This document shows positions 7,524 to 17,046 of a stretch of DNA of 64,000 nt, piece by piece; within the stretch, counting starts at the first letter, position 1; the number at the start of each line of letters is the position of its first letter. The translations under genes were made by a program, and so were the position numbers. Source of the DNA: Streptomyces sp. DSM 15324 (GTDB lineage Bacteria; Actinomycetota; Actinomycetes; Streptomycetales; Streptomycetaceae); NCBI RefSeq assembly GCF_001514285.1, contig NZ_KQ949037.1, forward strand, positions 153,936-217,935, read 5' to 3'. The notes under the pieces are model-generated. The model worked only from the letters and a program-made list of their open reading frames with translations. It was not told the origin of the DNA and did not search any database.

Positions 7524-8402
7524 CTCCCCGGCCTCCAGCAGCGCCATCAGGGCCCGTGCGGCCGGGCTCGTCGCGGCGGGGGCCGGCAGCAGGGCGACCG
7601 TCTCGTAGGCCGCCTCGCCGGTGTCCTTCAGGGGCAGCGCGGTGAGCGCCTCGCGCTTGTGCCGGAAGTGCCGCGGCACGACGGCCACCCCGAGGTTCTC
7701 GCCCACCAGGTCCAGCAGACTGTGCACGTCGTTGACCTCGAGCGCGACCGTCCGGCGTACGCCCGCCGCCGCGAAGGCGCCGTCGGTGGCCCGGCGCGGC
7801 CCCCAGTCCGGGTGGAAGTCGACGAACACCTCGCCCGCGAGGTCCTCCGGCACCGGGGCGGCCGCCGCCCGGGAGAGCCGGTGGTCCGGATGGCACAGCA
7901 CGTACATCGGCTCGGTGGCCAGCGGTACGCAGCGCAGCTGGTCGGAGTCCACCTGGGTGCGGTAGGCGAAGGCCAGGTCGAGCCGGCCCGCCGCCACCTC
8001 CTCGCCCAGGGCGCCCGAGCCGCTCTGCCGCAGCCGGATCTCCACGTCCGGGTGCCGCCGCCGGAACGCGGCCAGCAGCCCGGCCACGTGCACTCCCGCG
8101 ATGCACTGCTCCGTGCCCACGGAGAGCGTCCCGCGGACCACGCCCTGCACCGCGGCGACCGCCTCGTGCGCGGCCCGCACCTGCGCCAGGATCCGCTCCG
8201 CCTCCGCCAGCAGCGCCCGCCCCGCCTCGGTCAGCGTCACCCGCCGGGTGGTCCGCACGAACAGCGGCGCCCGCAGCTCCCGCTCCAGCGCCCTGATCGA
8301 CGCCGACAGACCCGACTGGGACACCAGCAGGCGCTCGGCGGCCCGGGTGAAGTGCTGGTCCTCGGCGACCGCGACGAAGTGCTGGAGATGGCGCAGTTCC
8401 AT
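7518..8402 (-). CDS. LysR family transcriptional regulator
   Basis: This 294-residue regulator has the N-terminal winged HTH (MELRHLQHFVAVAEDQHFTR, AAERLLVSQSGLSASIRALE) followed by the two-lobed periplasmic-binding-like effector domain (GTLSVGTEQCIAGVHVAGLL through VHSLLDLVGENLGVAVVPRH). It sits divergently from an aldo-keto reductase gene, the usual LysR arrangement in which the regulator activates its neighbour and represses itself. ATTG-N15-CAAT at 8404-8426 just before the start could be part of its binding site. The effector is unknown. Confidence 0.9.
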   Translation of the reverse strand: MELRHLQHFVAVAEDQHFTRAAERLLVSQSGLSASIRALERELRAPLFVRTTRRVTLTEAGRALLAEAERILAQVRAAHEAVAAVQGVVRGTLSVGTEQCIAGVHVAGLLAAFRRRHPDVEIRLRQSGSGALGEEVAAGRLDLAFAYRTQVDSDQLRCVPLATEPMYVLCHPDHRLSRAAAAPVPEDLAGEVFVDFHPDWGPRRATDGAFAAAGVRRTVALEVNDVHSLLDLVGENLGVAVVPRHFRHKREALTALPLKDTGEAAYETVALLPAPAATSPAARALMALLEAGEA

Positions 8403-8513
8403 GATTGAGAAGCGTAGTCGCACAATTCCATCGGATTCTTCTGTTGGACCGCTGCACGGCACTCGGGAACAGTGGAGGCGGAAGATCGTGGGCCGACCCC
8501 GGATGGAGTCCCG

Positions 8514-9506
8514 TTGTACACCGCACACCCCGACCGCTACGCGGACATGCCCTACCGGCGCACCGGACGCAGCGGCCTGATGCTCCCCGCGCTGTCGCTC
8601 GGACTGTGGCACAACTTCGGCCCGGACCGCCCGGCCGAGACCCAGCGGGCCATCCTGCGCCGCGCGTTCGACCTCGGCATCACCCACTTCGACCTGGCCA
8701 ACAACTACGGCCCGCCGCCCGGCGCCGCCGAGTCCGCGCTCGGTCACTTCCTGAAGACGGACTTCGCGTCCTACCGGGACGAGCTGGTGATCTCCACCAA
8801 GGCCGGCTACCTGATGTGGCCCGGCCCGTACGGCGAGTGGGGTTCGCGCAAGTACCTGCTGTCGTCGCTGGACCAGAGCCTGAAGCGGATGGGTCTCGAC
8901 TACGTCGACGTCTTCTACTCGCACCGCCCCGACCCGGAGACTCCCCTGGAGGAGACGATGGGCGCCCTGCACTCCGCCGTCCAGCAGGGCAAGGCGCTCT
9001 ACGTCGGCGTCTCCAACTACTCCGCGGAGCAGACCCGCGAGGCCGCCCGCATCCTCGGCGAGCTGGGCACCCCGCTCCTCATCCACCAGCCCCGCTACTC
9101 GATGCTCGACCGCCGCCCGGAGAGCGAGGGCCTGCTCGACGCCCTCGACGAACTCCAGGTCGGCTCGATCGTCTTCTCCCCGCTGGAGCAGGGCCTGCTC
9201 ACCTCCCGCTACCTGGACGGCATCCCCGAGGACTCGCGCGCGGCGAGCGACAGCCCGTTCCTGAACTCCGACGCGCTCACCGAGGACCTGGTCGGCAGGC
9301 TGCGTGCCCTGGACGACATCGCCACGTCCCGCGGGCAGTCCCTGGCCCAGCTCGCGCTGGCCTGGGTGCTGCGCGGCGGCCGGGTCACCTCCGCGCTGGT
9401 CGGCGCGAGCAGCGCCCGCCAGATCGAGGACAGTGTCGGCGCACTGGCCCACCTGGACTTCGGGGACGACGAGCTCGCCCGCATCGACGCGGTGATCAAC
9501 GGCTGA
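8514..9506 (+). CDS. Aldo/keto reductase (YghZ/L-glyceraldehyde 3-phosphate reductase type)
   Basis: This is an NADPH-dependent reductase of about 330 residues. The catalytic tetrad is visible: Asp and Tyr in FDLANNYGPPPG, Lys in ISTKAGYLMW and His in FYSHRPDPETP. The cofactor-binding end reads SALVGASSARQIEDS. The opening YTAHPDRYADMPYRRTGRSG and the insert WPGPYGEWGSRKYLL are hallmarks of the YghZ/MgrA group, which detoxifies aldehydes such as methylglyoxal and L-glyceraldehyde 3-phosphate. I chose TTG 8514 because GGAG at 8505-8508 is well placed; a GTG at 8472 is in frame but has no such support. LysR control is likely. Confidence 0.9.
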   Translation: MYTAHPDRYADMPYRRTGRSGLMLPALSLGLWHNFGPDRPAETQRAILRRAFDLGITHFDLANNYGPPPGAAESALGHFLKTDFASYRDELVISTKAGYLMWPGPYGEWGSRKYLLSSLDQSLKRMGLDYVDVFYSHRPDPETPLEETMGALHSAVQQGKALYVGVSNYSAEQTREAARILGELGTPLLIHQPRYSMLDRRPESEGLLDALDELQVGSIVFSPLEQGLLTSRYLDGIPEDSRAASDSPFLNSDALTEDLVGRLRALDDIATSRGQSLAQLALAWVLRGGRVTSALVGASSARQIEDSVGALAHLDFGDDELARIDAVING

Positions 9507-9782
9507 GGTGTTCGGCCACGGCACTATCCGGCCACCGCAGCCGCATCCGCCGTGTCATCGGACGGTTACCAGGCGAAACGGTGCGCAGGTGGGCGGAGGG
9601 GCCGGGTCCGCTGCCCGATTTCGGCCATGAGTGGCGATGAATATGCCAAGAGACTGGCCGGAAAGTCATGGTGACAGTGATTTAGAAGTGAACATACTCG
9701 AAGGTCAGGGGCACTCCGCCCCACAGGAGCCGCACGGAAAGCGAGGCAGGGCCGGCACACGAGCACTCGGGGGAGTGGAGAC

Positions 9783-10193
9783 ATGCACGACGAATTCCTG
9801 TGCCATGTCACGGCGTACGGATACTGCGACGGCCGCCGCATCGGCGTACCGCTCGGGACGTACCGCGCGCCGACGCTGGCGCTCGCGCTGTGGTGGTTAC
9901 GGGACCGCGCGTTGTGGATGGCCGAACGCCTCGATCCGCAACCCGACGGCCCGAACGTCCCGCCGGGCGCCCTGGTCCCCGTCGGCGACGGCGTCCCCGA
10001 CGTACCCGCCCTGCTGCGCTCCTGGTGTGCGGACATCGACCAGCAGGAGCTGGTGGGCGACGAGTTGGCCGGGGGGCGGCTGGTGCGGGTCGCCGTCAGC
10101 GACGACACCACCGAGTACGAACTCCTCGCCGAGTCCGTGGACGCGCTGCGGATGCAGCGGACGCTCCCCGCGCTCGTCCTGCCCGTCGGCTGA
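9783..10193 (+). CDS. Hypothetical protein
   Basis: This is a 136-residue acidic soluble protein (MHDEFLCHVTAYGYCDGRRI through DALRMQRTLPALVLPVG). It has a beta-rich N terminus, a helical TLALALWWLRDRALWMAERL segment and no transmembrane span. A GGGGGAGTGGAG run directly precedes ATG 9783. I do not recognise a family. The 275 bp upstream are comparatively AT-rich around 9660-9700 and may carry its promoter, but no clear -35/-10 pair stands out. It stands apart from the FHA-ABC operon that begins 60 bp downstream, though read-through is possible. Confidence 0.65.
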   Translation: MHDEFLCHVTAYGYCDGRRIGVPLGTYRAPTLALALWWLRDRALWMAERLDPQPDGPNVPPGALVPVGDGVPDVPALLRSWCADIDQQELVGDELAGGRLVRVAVSDDTTEYELLAESVDALRMQRTLPALVLPVG

Positions 10194-10254
10194 ACTCCAT
10201 TCCGAGGGTGCACACCACTGGGCGTCCCCAGGTGCGAATCGATAGAATTCCGGC

Positions 10255-12594
10255 ATGGTGGAGCGCCCCGTCGCCCCGACTGCGCCCGAACTCGTGCTGG
10301 AGACCGAGACGGGCTCCACGGTGATGATCCCCGGACGTGCCTACTACCTCGGCCGGGACCCGCTCAGCGACATCGTGATCGACGACGCCCGGGTCTCCTG
10401 GCACCACGCCGTGCTGCGGCCCGACGGCGACCACTGGACCCTCACCGACGAGGACAGCACCAACGGCACCTGGATCGAGGGCCGCCGGGTCCGGGTGCAC
10501 GACGTGGGCCCCGGCAGTGTCATCCGCTTCGGCAGCCCGGCCGACGGACCCTGCGCCGTCCTCGCCGGCCGCCCGCCACCGGTCCCGGAACGGCCCGCGG
10601 CGGTGTCCATGCCCTCCCAGACGGGCACCTTCCGCCGGCCCACCTCCGTCCGGCCGCTGCCCACCCGGACCGTCCGCATCGGCCGCGCGGCCGACAACGA
10701 CCTCGTCATCGACGACCTGGTCGTCTCCCGCCGCCACGCCGAACTGCGCGCCCTGCCCGAGGGCGGCTACGAGATCGCCGACCTCGACAGCCACAACGGC
10801 ACCTACCTCAACGGTTTCCCCGTCACCCGCGCCCCGATCGGCGCCGGGGACATCGTCGGCATCGGCCACTCGGCCTTCTGCCTGGTCGGCGACGAACTCC
10901 AGGAGTACGTCGACACCGGCGAGGTCTCCCTCGACGTCCAGGACCTCACCGTCGCCGTCGACCGCGGCCGCAAGAACCTCCTCGACCACGTGTCGTTCCC
11001 GGTCGGGGAGAAGTGCCTGCTCGCCGTCGTCGGCCCCAGCGGCGCCGGGAAGTCCACCCTGCTCAACGCCCTCACCGGCCAGCGCCCCGCCGACCACGGA
11101 ACCGTCGTCTACGACGGCCGCGACCTCTACCACGACTACGCCGAACTCCGCCAGCGCATCGGCCTCGTCCCCCAGGACGACATCCTGCACGCCCAGCTCA
11201 CCGTCCGCGCCGCCCTCACCTACGCCGCCGAACTGCGCTTCCCGCAGGACACCGCCAAGGCCGAGCGCCGCGAGCGGGTCACCGAGGTCATCGGCGAACT
11301 CGGCCTCGAACAGCGGGCCGGACAACCGGTGCACAGCCTCTCCGGCGGCCAGCGCAAACGCGTCAGCGTCGCCCTGGAACTGCTCACCAAACCCTCGCTG
11401 CTCTTCCTCGACGAACCGACCTCCGGCCTCGACCCCGGCATGGACCGCTCGGTGATGCACATGCTGCGCGGCCTCGCCGACGACGGCCGCACCGTCATCG
11501 TCGTCACCCACAGCGTCCTGAGCCTCGACGTCTGCGACCGGCTCCTGGTCCTCGCCCCCGGCGGCCGGATCGCCTACTACGGGCCGCCCGGCGAGGCCCT
11601 GGACTTCTTCGGTTTCACCCAGTGGCCCGAGGCCTTCGAGGCCTTCGAACGCGACCGGGACCGCGACTGGGCCGGACAGTACCGCGACTCGGCGTTCCAC
11701 CAACGCTACGTCGTCAACTCCAGCGCCCAGCCCCGGCTGCCCCGCGAGGGCCCCGTCATCCTGCTGCCACCGCCCCGGCCCCGCAGCCGCGCCGCCCAAC
11801 TCGGCACCCTGGTCCGCCGCTACACCGCGGCGCTGGGCGCCGACCGCACCTTCCTGGCCATCATGATCGCCCTGCCGTTCGTGATGGGCGCCATGGCCCG
11901 CGCCCTCGCCGGCGGTGAACTCACCCGGGACACCGCCATGAACGCCCTGCTGATCCTGTGCGTCGGCGGGGTCCTCACCGGCGCGGCCAACGCCGTGCGC
12001 GAACTCGTCAAGGAACGCGTCATCTACCGGCGGGAGCGGGCCGTCGGCCTGTCCAGATCGGCGTACCTGATGTCCAAGGTCGTCGTCCTCGGCACGGTCA
12101 CCGTGGTCCAGGCGGTCGTCCTCACCCTCGTGGCCCTGCTCGGCGTCGATCTCGACGCGCCCGGCGGCGACGGCGTGTTGCTGCCACCCCTGGTCGAGAT
12201 CACCGTCGCCGTCGCCCTGTTGGCGTTCACCGCGATGATGCTCGGCCTGCTGGTCTCCGCGCTGGTGCGCAAGGAGGAGGTGACCATGCCGCTGCTCGTG
12301 CTGCTCGCCATCGTCCAAGTGGTCTTCTGCGGCGCCCTGCTGAAACTCGACGGGGTGCCGGGGCTGGCACAGCTGTCCTGGCTCGTGCCCTCGCGCTGGG
12401 CGCTCGGCGCGATGGCCGGCACCATCGGCCTGTCCAGGATCGTGCCCGGCGACATCACCGCGGACCCGCTGTTCGAGCACCGGGCGGCGGTGTGGCTGCT
12501 CGACGTCGGCATGCTCGTCGTGCTCTCGGCCGTCTTCGGGTTCGTCGTCTCCCGGCTGCTGCGCCGCCACGAACCCGCCGTGATGCGGAAGTAG
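10255..12594 (+). CDS. FHA domain-containing ABC transporter (ATPase plus ABC-2 permease)
   Basis: This 779-residue fusion has two N-terminal FHA domains. The first is at about 25-105 (GRDPLSDIVIDDARVSWHHA, STNGTW) and the second at 140-215 (GRAADNDLVIDDLVVSRRHA, SHNGTYLNG). An ABCG-type ATPase follows at about 225-460, with Walker A GPSGAGKST, signature LSGGQRKR, Walker B LLFLDEP and switch VVTHS. An ABC-2 permease of about six helices occupies 520-770. FHA domains bind phosphothreonine, so the transporter is likely recruited or gated by a Ser/Thr kinase, and one is encoded two genes downstream. The exported substrate is unknown. GATAGAAT lies close to the ATG, so a short or absent leader is possible. 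Confidence 0.92.
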   Translation: MVERPVAPTAPELVLETETGSTVMIPGRAYYLGRDPLSDIVIDDARVSWHHAVLRPDGDHWTLTDEDSTNGTWIEGRRVRVHDVGPGSVIRFGSPADGPCAVLAGRPPPVPERPAAVSMPSQTGTFRRPTSVRPLPTRTVRIGRAADNDLVIDDLVVSRRHAELRALPEGGYEIADLDSHNGTYLNGFPVTRAPIGAGDIVGIGHSAFCLVGDELQEYVDTGEVSLDVQDLTVAVDRGRKNLLDHVSFPVGEKCLLAVVGPSGAGKSTLLNALTGQRPADHGTVVYDGRDLYHDYAELRQRIGLVPQDDILHAQLTVRAALTYAAELRFPQDTAKAERRERVTEVIGELGLEQRAGQPVHSLSGGQRKRVSVALELLTKPSLLFLDEPTSGLDPGMDRSVMHMLRGLADDGRTVIVVTHSVLSLDVCDRLLVLAPGGRIAYYGPPGEALDFFGFTQWPEAFEAFERDRDRDWAGQYRDSAFHQRYVVNSSAQPRLPREGPVILLPPPRPRSRAAQLGTLVRRYTAALGADRTFLAIMIALPFVMGAMARALAGGELTRDTAMNALLILCVGGVLTGAANAVRELVKERVIYRRERAVGLSRSAYLMSKVVVLGTVTVVQAVVLTLVALLGVDLDAPGGDGVLLPPLVEITVAVALLAFTAMMLGLLVSALVRKEEVTMPLLVLLAIVQVVFCGALLKLDGVPGLAQLSWLVPSRWALGAMAGTIGLSRIVPGDITADPLFEHRAAVWLLDVGMLVVLSAVFGFVVSRLLRRHEPAVMRK

Positions 12595-12601
12595 GGCGGC
12601 C

Positions 12602-13114
12602 ATGACGACCACCGCCTTCGGGCCCACACACGTCGTCCCTCCGCCGGGCCTGCCCGCCTGGGAGGCCCCCGACCCCGCCCGGCCCACCGTGCCGCTGGAC
12701 CCGCTGCTGCCCGTCCGGCTCCTGGAGCGGCGCGGCGACTGGGGGCACGTGCTGTGCGCCAACGGCTGGCAGGCCTGGGTCGACGGCCGCCACCTCGTCG
12801 CCGTACCGCAGGACCCGCCCGTCGCCGACGCCCCGTCCACCTCGGTCGCCGATCCGCGGCCCCTGCTCGCCCGCGCCGAGGAGGCCCTCGCGCGCTACCG
12901 GGCCGCCGTCGAGGAACTGGCCGACGGCGCCCTGGACGGCGAGTCCTTCCGGCGGCGGACCCGGGACCTGCGGATCGGGGTGGTCGTCGACGGCGAGTCC
13001 GTGTGGCTGTACGACTCCGCCGAGGGGCGCTGGGCCTACGCCGACGGCACCCGGCTGAGCACCTACGCCACCGACCACCCGCCCGACGCGGCCCCCGCCC
13101 CCGGAGGTCCCTGA
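12602..13114 (+). CDS. SH3-like domain protein of the kinase/transporter operon
   Basis: This 170-residue soluble protein is Pro-rich at the start. A short SH3-like module follows (VRLLERRGDWGHVLCANGWQ, AWVDGRHLVAV), then a helical region and a C-terminal piece, RIGVVVDGESVWLYDSAEGR followed by WAYADGT. It begins 7 bp after the FHA-ABC gene and its TGA shares one base with the kinase ATG, so the three are one operon. I infer an adaptor or sensor for the kinase or transporter. There is no signal peptide. Confidence 0.72.
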   Translation: MTTTAFGPTHVVPPPGLPAWEAPDPARPTVPLDPLLPVRLLERRGDWGHVLCANGWQAWVDGRHLVAVPQDPPVADAPSTSVADPRPLLARAEEALARYRAAVEELADGALDGESFRRRTRDLRIGVVVDGESVWLYDSAEGRWAYADGTRLSTYATDHPPDAAPAPGGP

Positions 13115-14088
13115 TGGGGACGAGCGCGTTCTCCGGGCGCCCCTCCGACCTCGTCGGCCGGCAGATCGCGGGCTACCGCATCGAGGACGAGATCGGCCGG
13201 GGCGGCATGGCCGTCGTCTACCGCGCCCGCGACCTGCGCCTGGAACGCACCGTCGCCCTCAAGCTGCTCGCCCCGGAACTGGCCCGCAACGACACCTTCC
13301 GCAAGCGGTTCACCCATGAGTCCCTGGTCGCCGCCGCGATCGACCACCCGCACATCGTGCCGGTCTTCGGGGCCGGGGAGACCGAGGGCGTGCTCTACAT
13401 CGCCATGCGGTACGTCGAGGGCAGCGACCTTCGCCACCTCCTCGACCGCCAGGGCCCGCTGCCCCTCGCCACGGCCGTACGCATCGCCGCTCAGGTCGCC
13501 TCCGCCCTCGACGCGGCCCACGACCACGGCCTGGTCCACCGGGACGTCAAGCCCGGGAACATCCTGGTCGCCCGGGGCACCGACGGCGACCACCCCGAGC
13601 ACGTCTACCTCACCGACTTCGGGCTGACGAAGAAGTCGCTGTCGCTGACCGGCTTCACGACCGTCGGGCAGTTCGTCGGCACCCTCGACTACGTCGCCCC
13701 CGAACAGATCTCCGGCCGTCCGGTCGACGGCCGCTGCGACGTCTACAGCTTCGCCTGTGTGGTCTACGAGACCCTCGCCGGGCATCCCCCCTTCGTCCGC
13801 GAGGAGGACATGGCCCTGCTCTGGGCCCACCAGGAGGACGAACCGCCCCCGCTCACCGCGTCCCGGCCCGATCTGTCCCCGCAGGCCGACGCCGTCTTCG
13901 CGAAGGCCCTGGCCAAGGCGCCCGAGGCCCGGCACGGCACCTGCCGGGCCTTCGTCGCGGCCCTGCGGGCGGCGGGCCGGGGCGACGGCGCCGCCGTGCA
14001 CCCGCCGACCGAACCGGCCGGCCTGCTCGCCGTACCCCCCTCACCCCCCGCCTGGGCCCGGCCCGTCCTGCGGGCCCGTCAGCCCTGA
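13114..14088 (+). CDS. Serine/threonine protein kinase (soluble, PknB-like)
   Basis: This 324-residue protein has a complete Hanks-type kinase domain at about residues 20-280: glycine loop IGRGGMAVVYRA, catalytic Lys in VALKLL, HRDVKPGN catalytic loop, TDFGLT metal loop and VAPEQISGRPVDGRCDVYSF. It has no transmembrane segment and no PASTA repeats, unlike PknB; the C terminus is a Pro-rich tail. As last gene of the operon after an FHA-ABC transporter, the simplest model is that it phosphorylates threonines read by the FHA domains. Activity and targets are inferred. The neighbouring membrane protein is convergent and overlaps its end by 10 bp. Confidence 0.92.
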   Translation: MGTSAFSGRPSDLVGRQIAGYRIEDEIGRGGMAVVYRARDLRLERTVALKLLAPELARNDTFRKRFTHESLVAAAIDHPHIVPVFGAGETEGVLYIAMRYVEGSDLRHLLDRQGPLPLATAVRIAAQVASALDAAHDHGLVHRDVKPGNILVARGTDGDHPEHVYLTDFGLTKKSLSLTGFTTVGQFVGTLDYVAPEQISGRPVDGRCDVYSFACVVYETLAGHPPFVREEDMALLWAHQEDEPPPLTASRPDLSPQADAVFAKALAKAPEARHGTCRAFVAALRAAGRGDGAAVHPPTEPAGLLAVPPSPPAWARPVLRARQP

Positions 14089-15383
14089 GCCGGCGGCGGG
14101 CCCGTCGCGCCGCGCCGGTGCACCGGTCGTGCCAGCAGCGCGCCCAGGAACCCGGTGACCAGCCCCCACAGCGCCGCGAGCCCCAGCGCGGACCACACCT
14201 CGGGGTGCAGGAACAGGTCCCCGGAGAGCCCGGCGAGATCGTTGATGCCGAGCACGGTCAGCCCGTAGTGCGCCGACACCCGGCCCACCAGACAGATCGC
14301 CAGCACCGTGAGCACCAGCGCGACCGCCATGTGCACCGCGTGCCGCCAGGCACGCGTCCGGGCCGGCGAGCGGGCCGCCATCACGAACGCGGCCCCCAGC
14401 AGCAGCACCGCGTCCACCACGACCAGCCACCACACCCGGCCGTCGTACTCGGCCATGCTGCGCAGGTTCAGCGCGGCGGTCTGTCTGCCGCGCAGCACCT
14501 CGTCCAGCACTTGGGGCATGGGCAGCCCGAACGGCCCCTGCACCCGCCCGTTCCAGGTGGCGCCCAGCCCCAGGGTGAACGCCATCCACACCAGGTTGGG
14601 CAGCCCGAGCAGGACCACCGCCAGGGTCTCCCGCGCGTGCCCGCGCGTCACCGCCACCACCAGCGCCACCACCAGACCGATGACGACACACGCGAGCAGC
14701 AGCGCGACCATGGCGTACGCCGCCGGCCGCACCGACTCCTGGAACCGGAGCAGCCGGGCCGGCAGCGGCGCCCCGCGCGCGACCAGCAGTGCCAGCAGCA
14801 GCACCCCGGCCAGCCACACCAGCCCGACCAGGAGCGTGATCGGCACACGGGTGGTGAAGCCGACCTCCGGGTGGACGCCGAACAGATCGCCCAGGTCGTT
14901 CAGCGTGTCGCTGCCCAGGTCGAGCGCGAAGGTCTGGCGCGCGGCGAGCGCCAGTGCCAGCAGCCCGAGCAGCCACAGCACGGCGATCCGGGCCGCCCAG
15001 CCGGCCAGCTCCCGGGCCCCGGCGACCGCCCGGTGCCGCAACGGCCGCAGGAATCCCGCGGCGGTGACCAGGGCGCCCACCAGGGTCACGGACAGCGGAA
15101 CCACCGTCAGCCCGGCCCGGGTGCCGGCCAGCCCTCCGGCGTCCCCGGACAGCTCCACGGTGCCTCCGACGGCCGTGACCACGGTCGCCGCGACCACCCG
15201 GGGGAACGCGTCCTGCGGCAGATCCGTGGCCCCCGCCGCCCACAGGCCGAGCGCCGCGACCACCACCATCGAGGCGAGTCCCGTCAGCGCCACACCGAGC
15301 GCCGTGGGCCATCCGTGGCGGCCGGTCACCCGGCCGGTGCCGGGCCGGCCGGCGGCCTGGTCGGTGCGGGTGCGTGGGCTCAC
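14079..15383 (-). CDS. Polytopic membrane protein, streptophobe family
   Basis: This is a 434-residue integral membrane protein with roughly ten hydrophobic helices (for example LGVALTGLASMVVVAALGLW, ITLLVGLVWLAGVLLLALLV, VALLLACVVIGLVVALVVAV). Aromatic extracytoplasmic loops such as LFGVHPEVGFTTRVP and FLHPEVWSALG form an internal duplication (VHPEVGF / LHPEVWS). It matches my memory of the streptophobe proteins, hydrophobic proteins of unknown function in Streptomyces that sit near FHA/kinase genes. It converges with the kinase gene. The function is unknown; the family call is from memory of the pattern. Confidence 0.7.
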   Translation of the reverse strand: MSPRTRTDQAAGRPGTGRVTGRHGWPTALGVALTGLASMVVVAALGLWAAGATDLPQDAFPRVVAATVVTAVGGTVELSGDAGGLAGTRAGLTVVPLSVTLVGALVTAAGFLRPLRHRAVAGARELAGWAARIAVLWLLGLLALALAARQTFALDLGSDTLNDLGDLFGVHPEVGFTTRVPITLLVGLVWLAGVLLLALLVARGAPLPARLLRFQESVRPAAYAMVALLLACVVIGLVVALVVAVTRGHARETLAVVLLGLPNLVWMAFTLGLGATWNGRVQGPFGLPMPQVLDEVLRGRQTAALNLRSMAEYDGRVWWLVVVDAVLLLGAAFVMAARSPARTRAWRHAVHMAVALVLTVLAICLVGRVSAHYGLTVLGINDLAGLSGDLFLHPEVWSALGLAALWGLVTGFLGALLARPVHRRGATGPPPAQG

Positions 15384-15552
15384 GCCGCCACGCTAAGCAG
15401 GGCCGGGAGCGCCCGCCCGTCGAGCGGGGCCGTCCGCGTCGGCTTGCGGGCGGCACCCCGGCGGGGCACACAATAAGTCCGTTGTGTCAGAAAGCGGTGC
15501 ATGTTTGACGAAATCCGGGCATCGCAGGGCGTACACCACATCGGGAGACCAT

Positions 15553-16947
15553 GTGAGCGTCGAACCTCCGTCCTCCGACCGCCCCACGGGACCCCCTTCG
15601 GGTCCCCTCTCGGGCCCCTCGCAACCACCCCCGCCGTCCTCCTCCGGACCACCCACCGAACCGGTGGACCCGGTGTCCTCCGGCGGCTCCTCCGGTGGTT
15701 CGTCGGGTGGTTCGTCCGGTGGGTCCTCGGGCGGATCGCCGGGTGGCGACGTCCCGGACGGCCCGCCCGGACCCGACTCCGGACGGCCCTGGTGGCGGTC
15801 CGCTCCCCGGCTCGCCCTGCTCGGCACCGCGCTCGTCGCCGCCGTGGCCCTCGCCGTGCTGCTCACGCTGCCCGGCGGCGGCCCCGGCGGCTCGGGCGCC
15901 AAGATCTTCACGCTGGCCGCCGCCAACGCCGGGCCGGACCCGTTCACCGAGTCCACGGCCACCGACAGCTCCACCACGACGGCCTCCGCCGCCCCCGCAC
16001 CGGGCACGACCGAGCCCGCCGACAACGCCCTCAAGGGCGTCGACGGCGGGGCCGCCGGGGTGTACGGCGGCACCCGCGACAACGCCAGCTGCGACGTGGA
16101 GAAGCAGATCGTCGTACTCCAGGCGGCCCCCGCCAAGAACACGGCGTTCGCCTCGGTGGCCGGGGTCGAGCCGGCAGGGGTACCGGACTACCTCCGCTCG
16201 CTCACCCCCGTACAACTGCGCATGGACACCTGGGTCACCAACCACGGCTACCGCGACGGCGCCGTCACCACCTACCAGTCCGTCCTGCAGGCCGGCACCG
16301 CCGTCCTCGTCGACGGACGCGGTATGCCCCGGGTGCGCTGCGCCTGCGGCAACCCGCTGACCAAGCCCGTCCCGCAGCAGAGCGCCCCGGAGCGCACCGG
16401 CGACACCTGGCCCTCGTACCGGCCCTCCGACGTCGTCGTGGTCACCCCCGCCAAGAAGGTGGTCAAGGAGTTCGTCCTCTACGACCCCGACCACGGCCAC
16501 CACTGGTTCGCGCGGCACCGCGGCGACTTCAGGGGCAAGCAGGACCGGACCACCCACCCCCCGAAGCATCCCCTGGTGTTCGTGATCATCAAGCCGTCGC
16601 CGCAGCCGACCGGCTCCAGCACGAGCCCCTCCACCTCCGCGTCGCCCTGTGGCCCGGGCCGCAAGACCTCCTGCCCGCCCACCTCGCCCTCCCCGTCGCA
16701 CTCGTCGCAGTCGCCGGGCTCGAAGTCCCCGTCGTCCAAGTCGCCGGGCTCGAAGTCCCCGTCGCCGTCCCCGAGCCCGAAGTCGCCGAGCCCGGTGTCG
16801 CCGTCCTCCTCGCCGCCCAGGCACGGCCTGGTGGAGGAGTCGTCGACCCCGCCCTCGTCCTCCGGGCAGAAGCCGCCGGAACCGCAGGCGCCGAGCACCT
16901 CGGTGCTGACGTCCTCCGGCTCCTCCGGAAGTTCCCCGACGCTGTGA
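15553..16947 (+). CDS. DUF6777 domain-containing membrane-anchored protein
   Basis: This is a 464-residue protein. A Pro/Ser/Gly-rich cytoplasmic start contains repeated GGSS units. One transmembrane helix follows (LALLGTALVAAVALAVLLTL, about residues 95-115). The extracellular domain contains GVYGGTRDNASCDVEKQIVV and a Cys pair in RVRCACGNPLTKP, and includes SVLQAGTAVLVDGRGMPRVR, as I recall for DUF6777. A long Ser/Pro/Lys low-complexity tail with SPGSK repeats ends the protein. I start at GTG 15553, which has CGGGAGA just upstream, rather than at 15484. In streptomycetes such proteins often neighbour kinase genes; the role is unknown. The tail could span the peptidoglycan. Confidence 0.75.
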   Translation: MSVEPPSSDRPTGPPSGPLSGPSQPPPPSSSGPPTEPVDPVSSGGSSGGSSGGSSGGSSGGSPGGDVPDGPPGPDSGRPWWRSAPRLALLGTALVAAVALAVLLTLPGGGPGGSGAKIFTLAAANAGPDPFTESTATDSSTTTASAAPAPGTTEPADNALKGVDGGAAGVYGGTRDNASCDVEKQIVVLQAAPAKNTAFASVAGVEPAGVPDYLRSLTPVQLRMDTWVTNHGYRDGAVTTYQSVLQAGTAVLVDGRGMPRVRCACGNPLTKPVPQQSAPERTGDTWPSYRPSDVVVVTPAKKVVKEFVLYDPDHGHHWFARHRGDFRGKQDRTTHPPKHPLVFVIIKPSPQPTGSSTSPSTSASPCGPGRKTSCPPTSPSPSHSSQSPGSKSPSSKSPGSKSPSPSPSPKSPSPVSPSSSPPRHGLVEESSTPPSSSGQKPPEPQAPSTSVLTSSGSSGSSPTL

Positions 16948-17046
16948 GGCAGCCGATGCGGGCGGACGGGGACTGCGCGGCGCGGCACGGGGTACGAGCA
17001 CAGGTGCAGCAGCGTCCGGCCAGTCCGGCTTCCCAGAGAGACACGC

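Noticed and set aside
8404..8426. ATTG-N15-CAAT as a definite LysR binding site
   Set aside because: The arms are only 4 bp and the spacing is wide; it is noted as possible but not listed as a feature.
10096..12840. Long 914-codon frame on the minus strand opposite the FHA-ABC gene
   Set aside because: It mirrors the real gene and gives His/Asp/Gly/Glu-rich nonsense sequence; such antisense frames are usual in very GC-rich coding DNA.
15675..15745. GGTGGTTCGTC repeats as a regulatory repeat
   Set aside because: They encode the Gly-Ser linker of the DUF6777 protein and need no other explanation.
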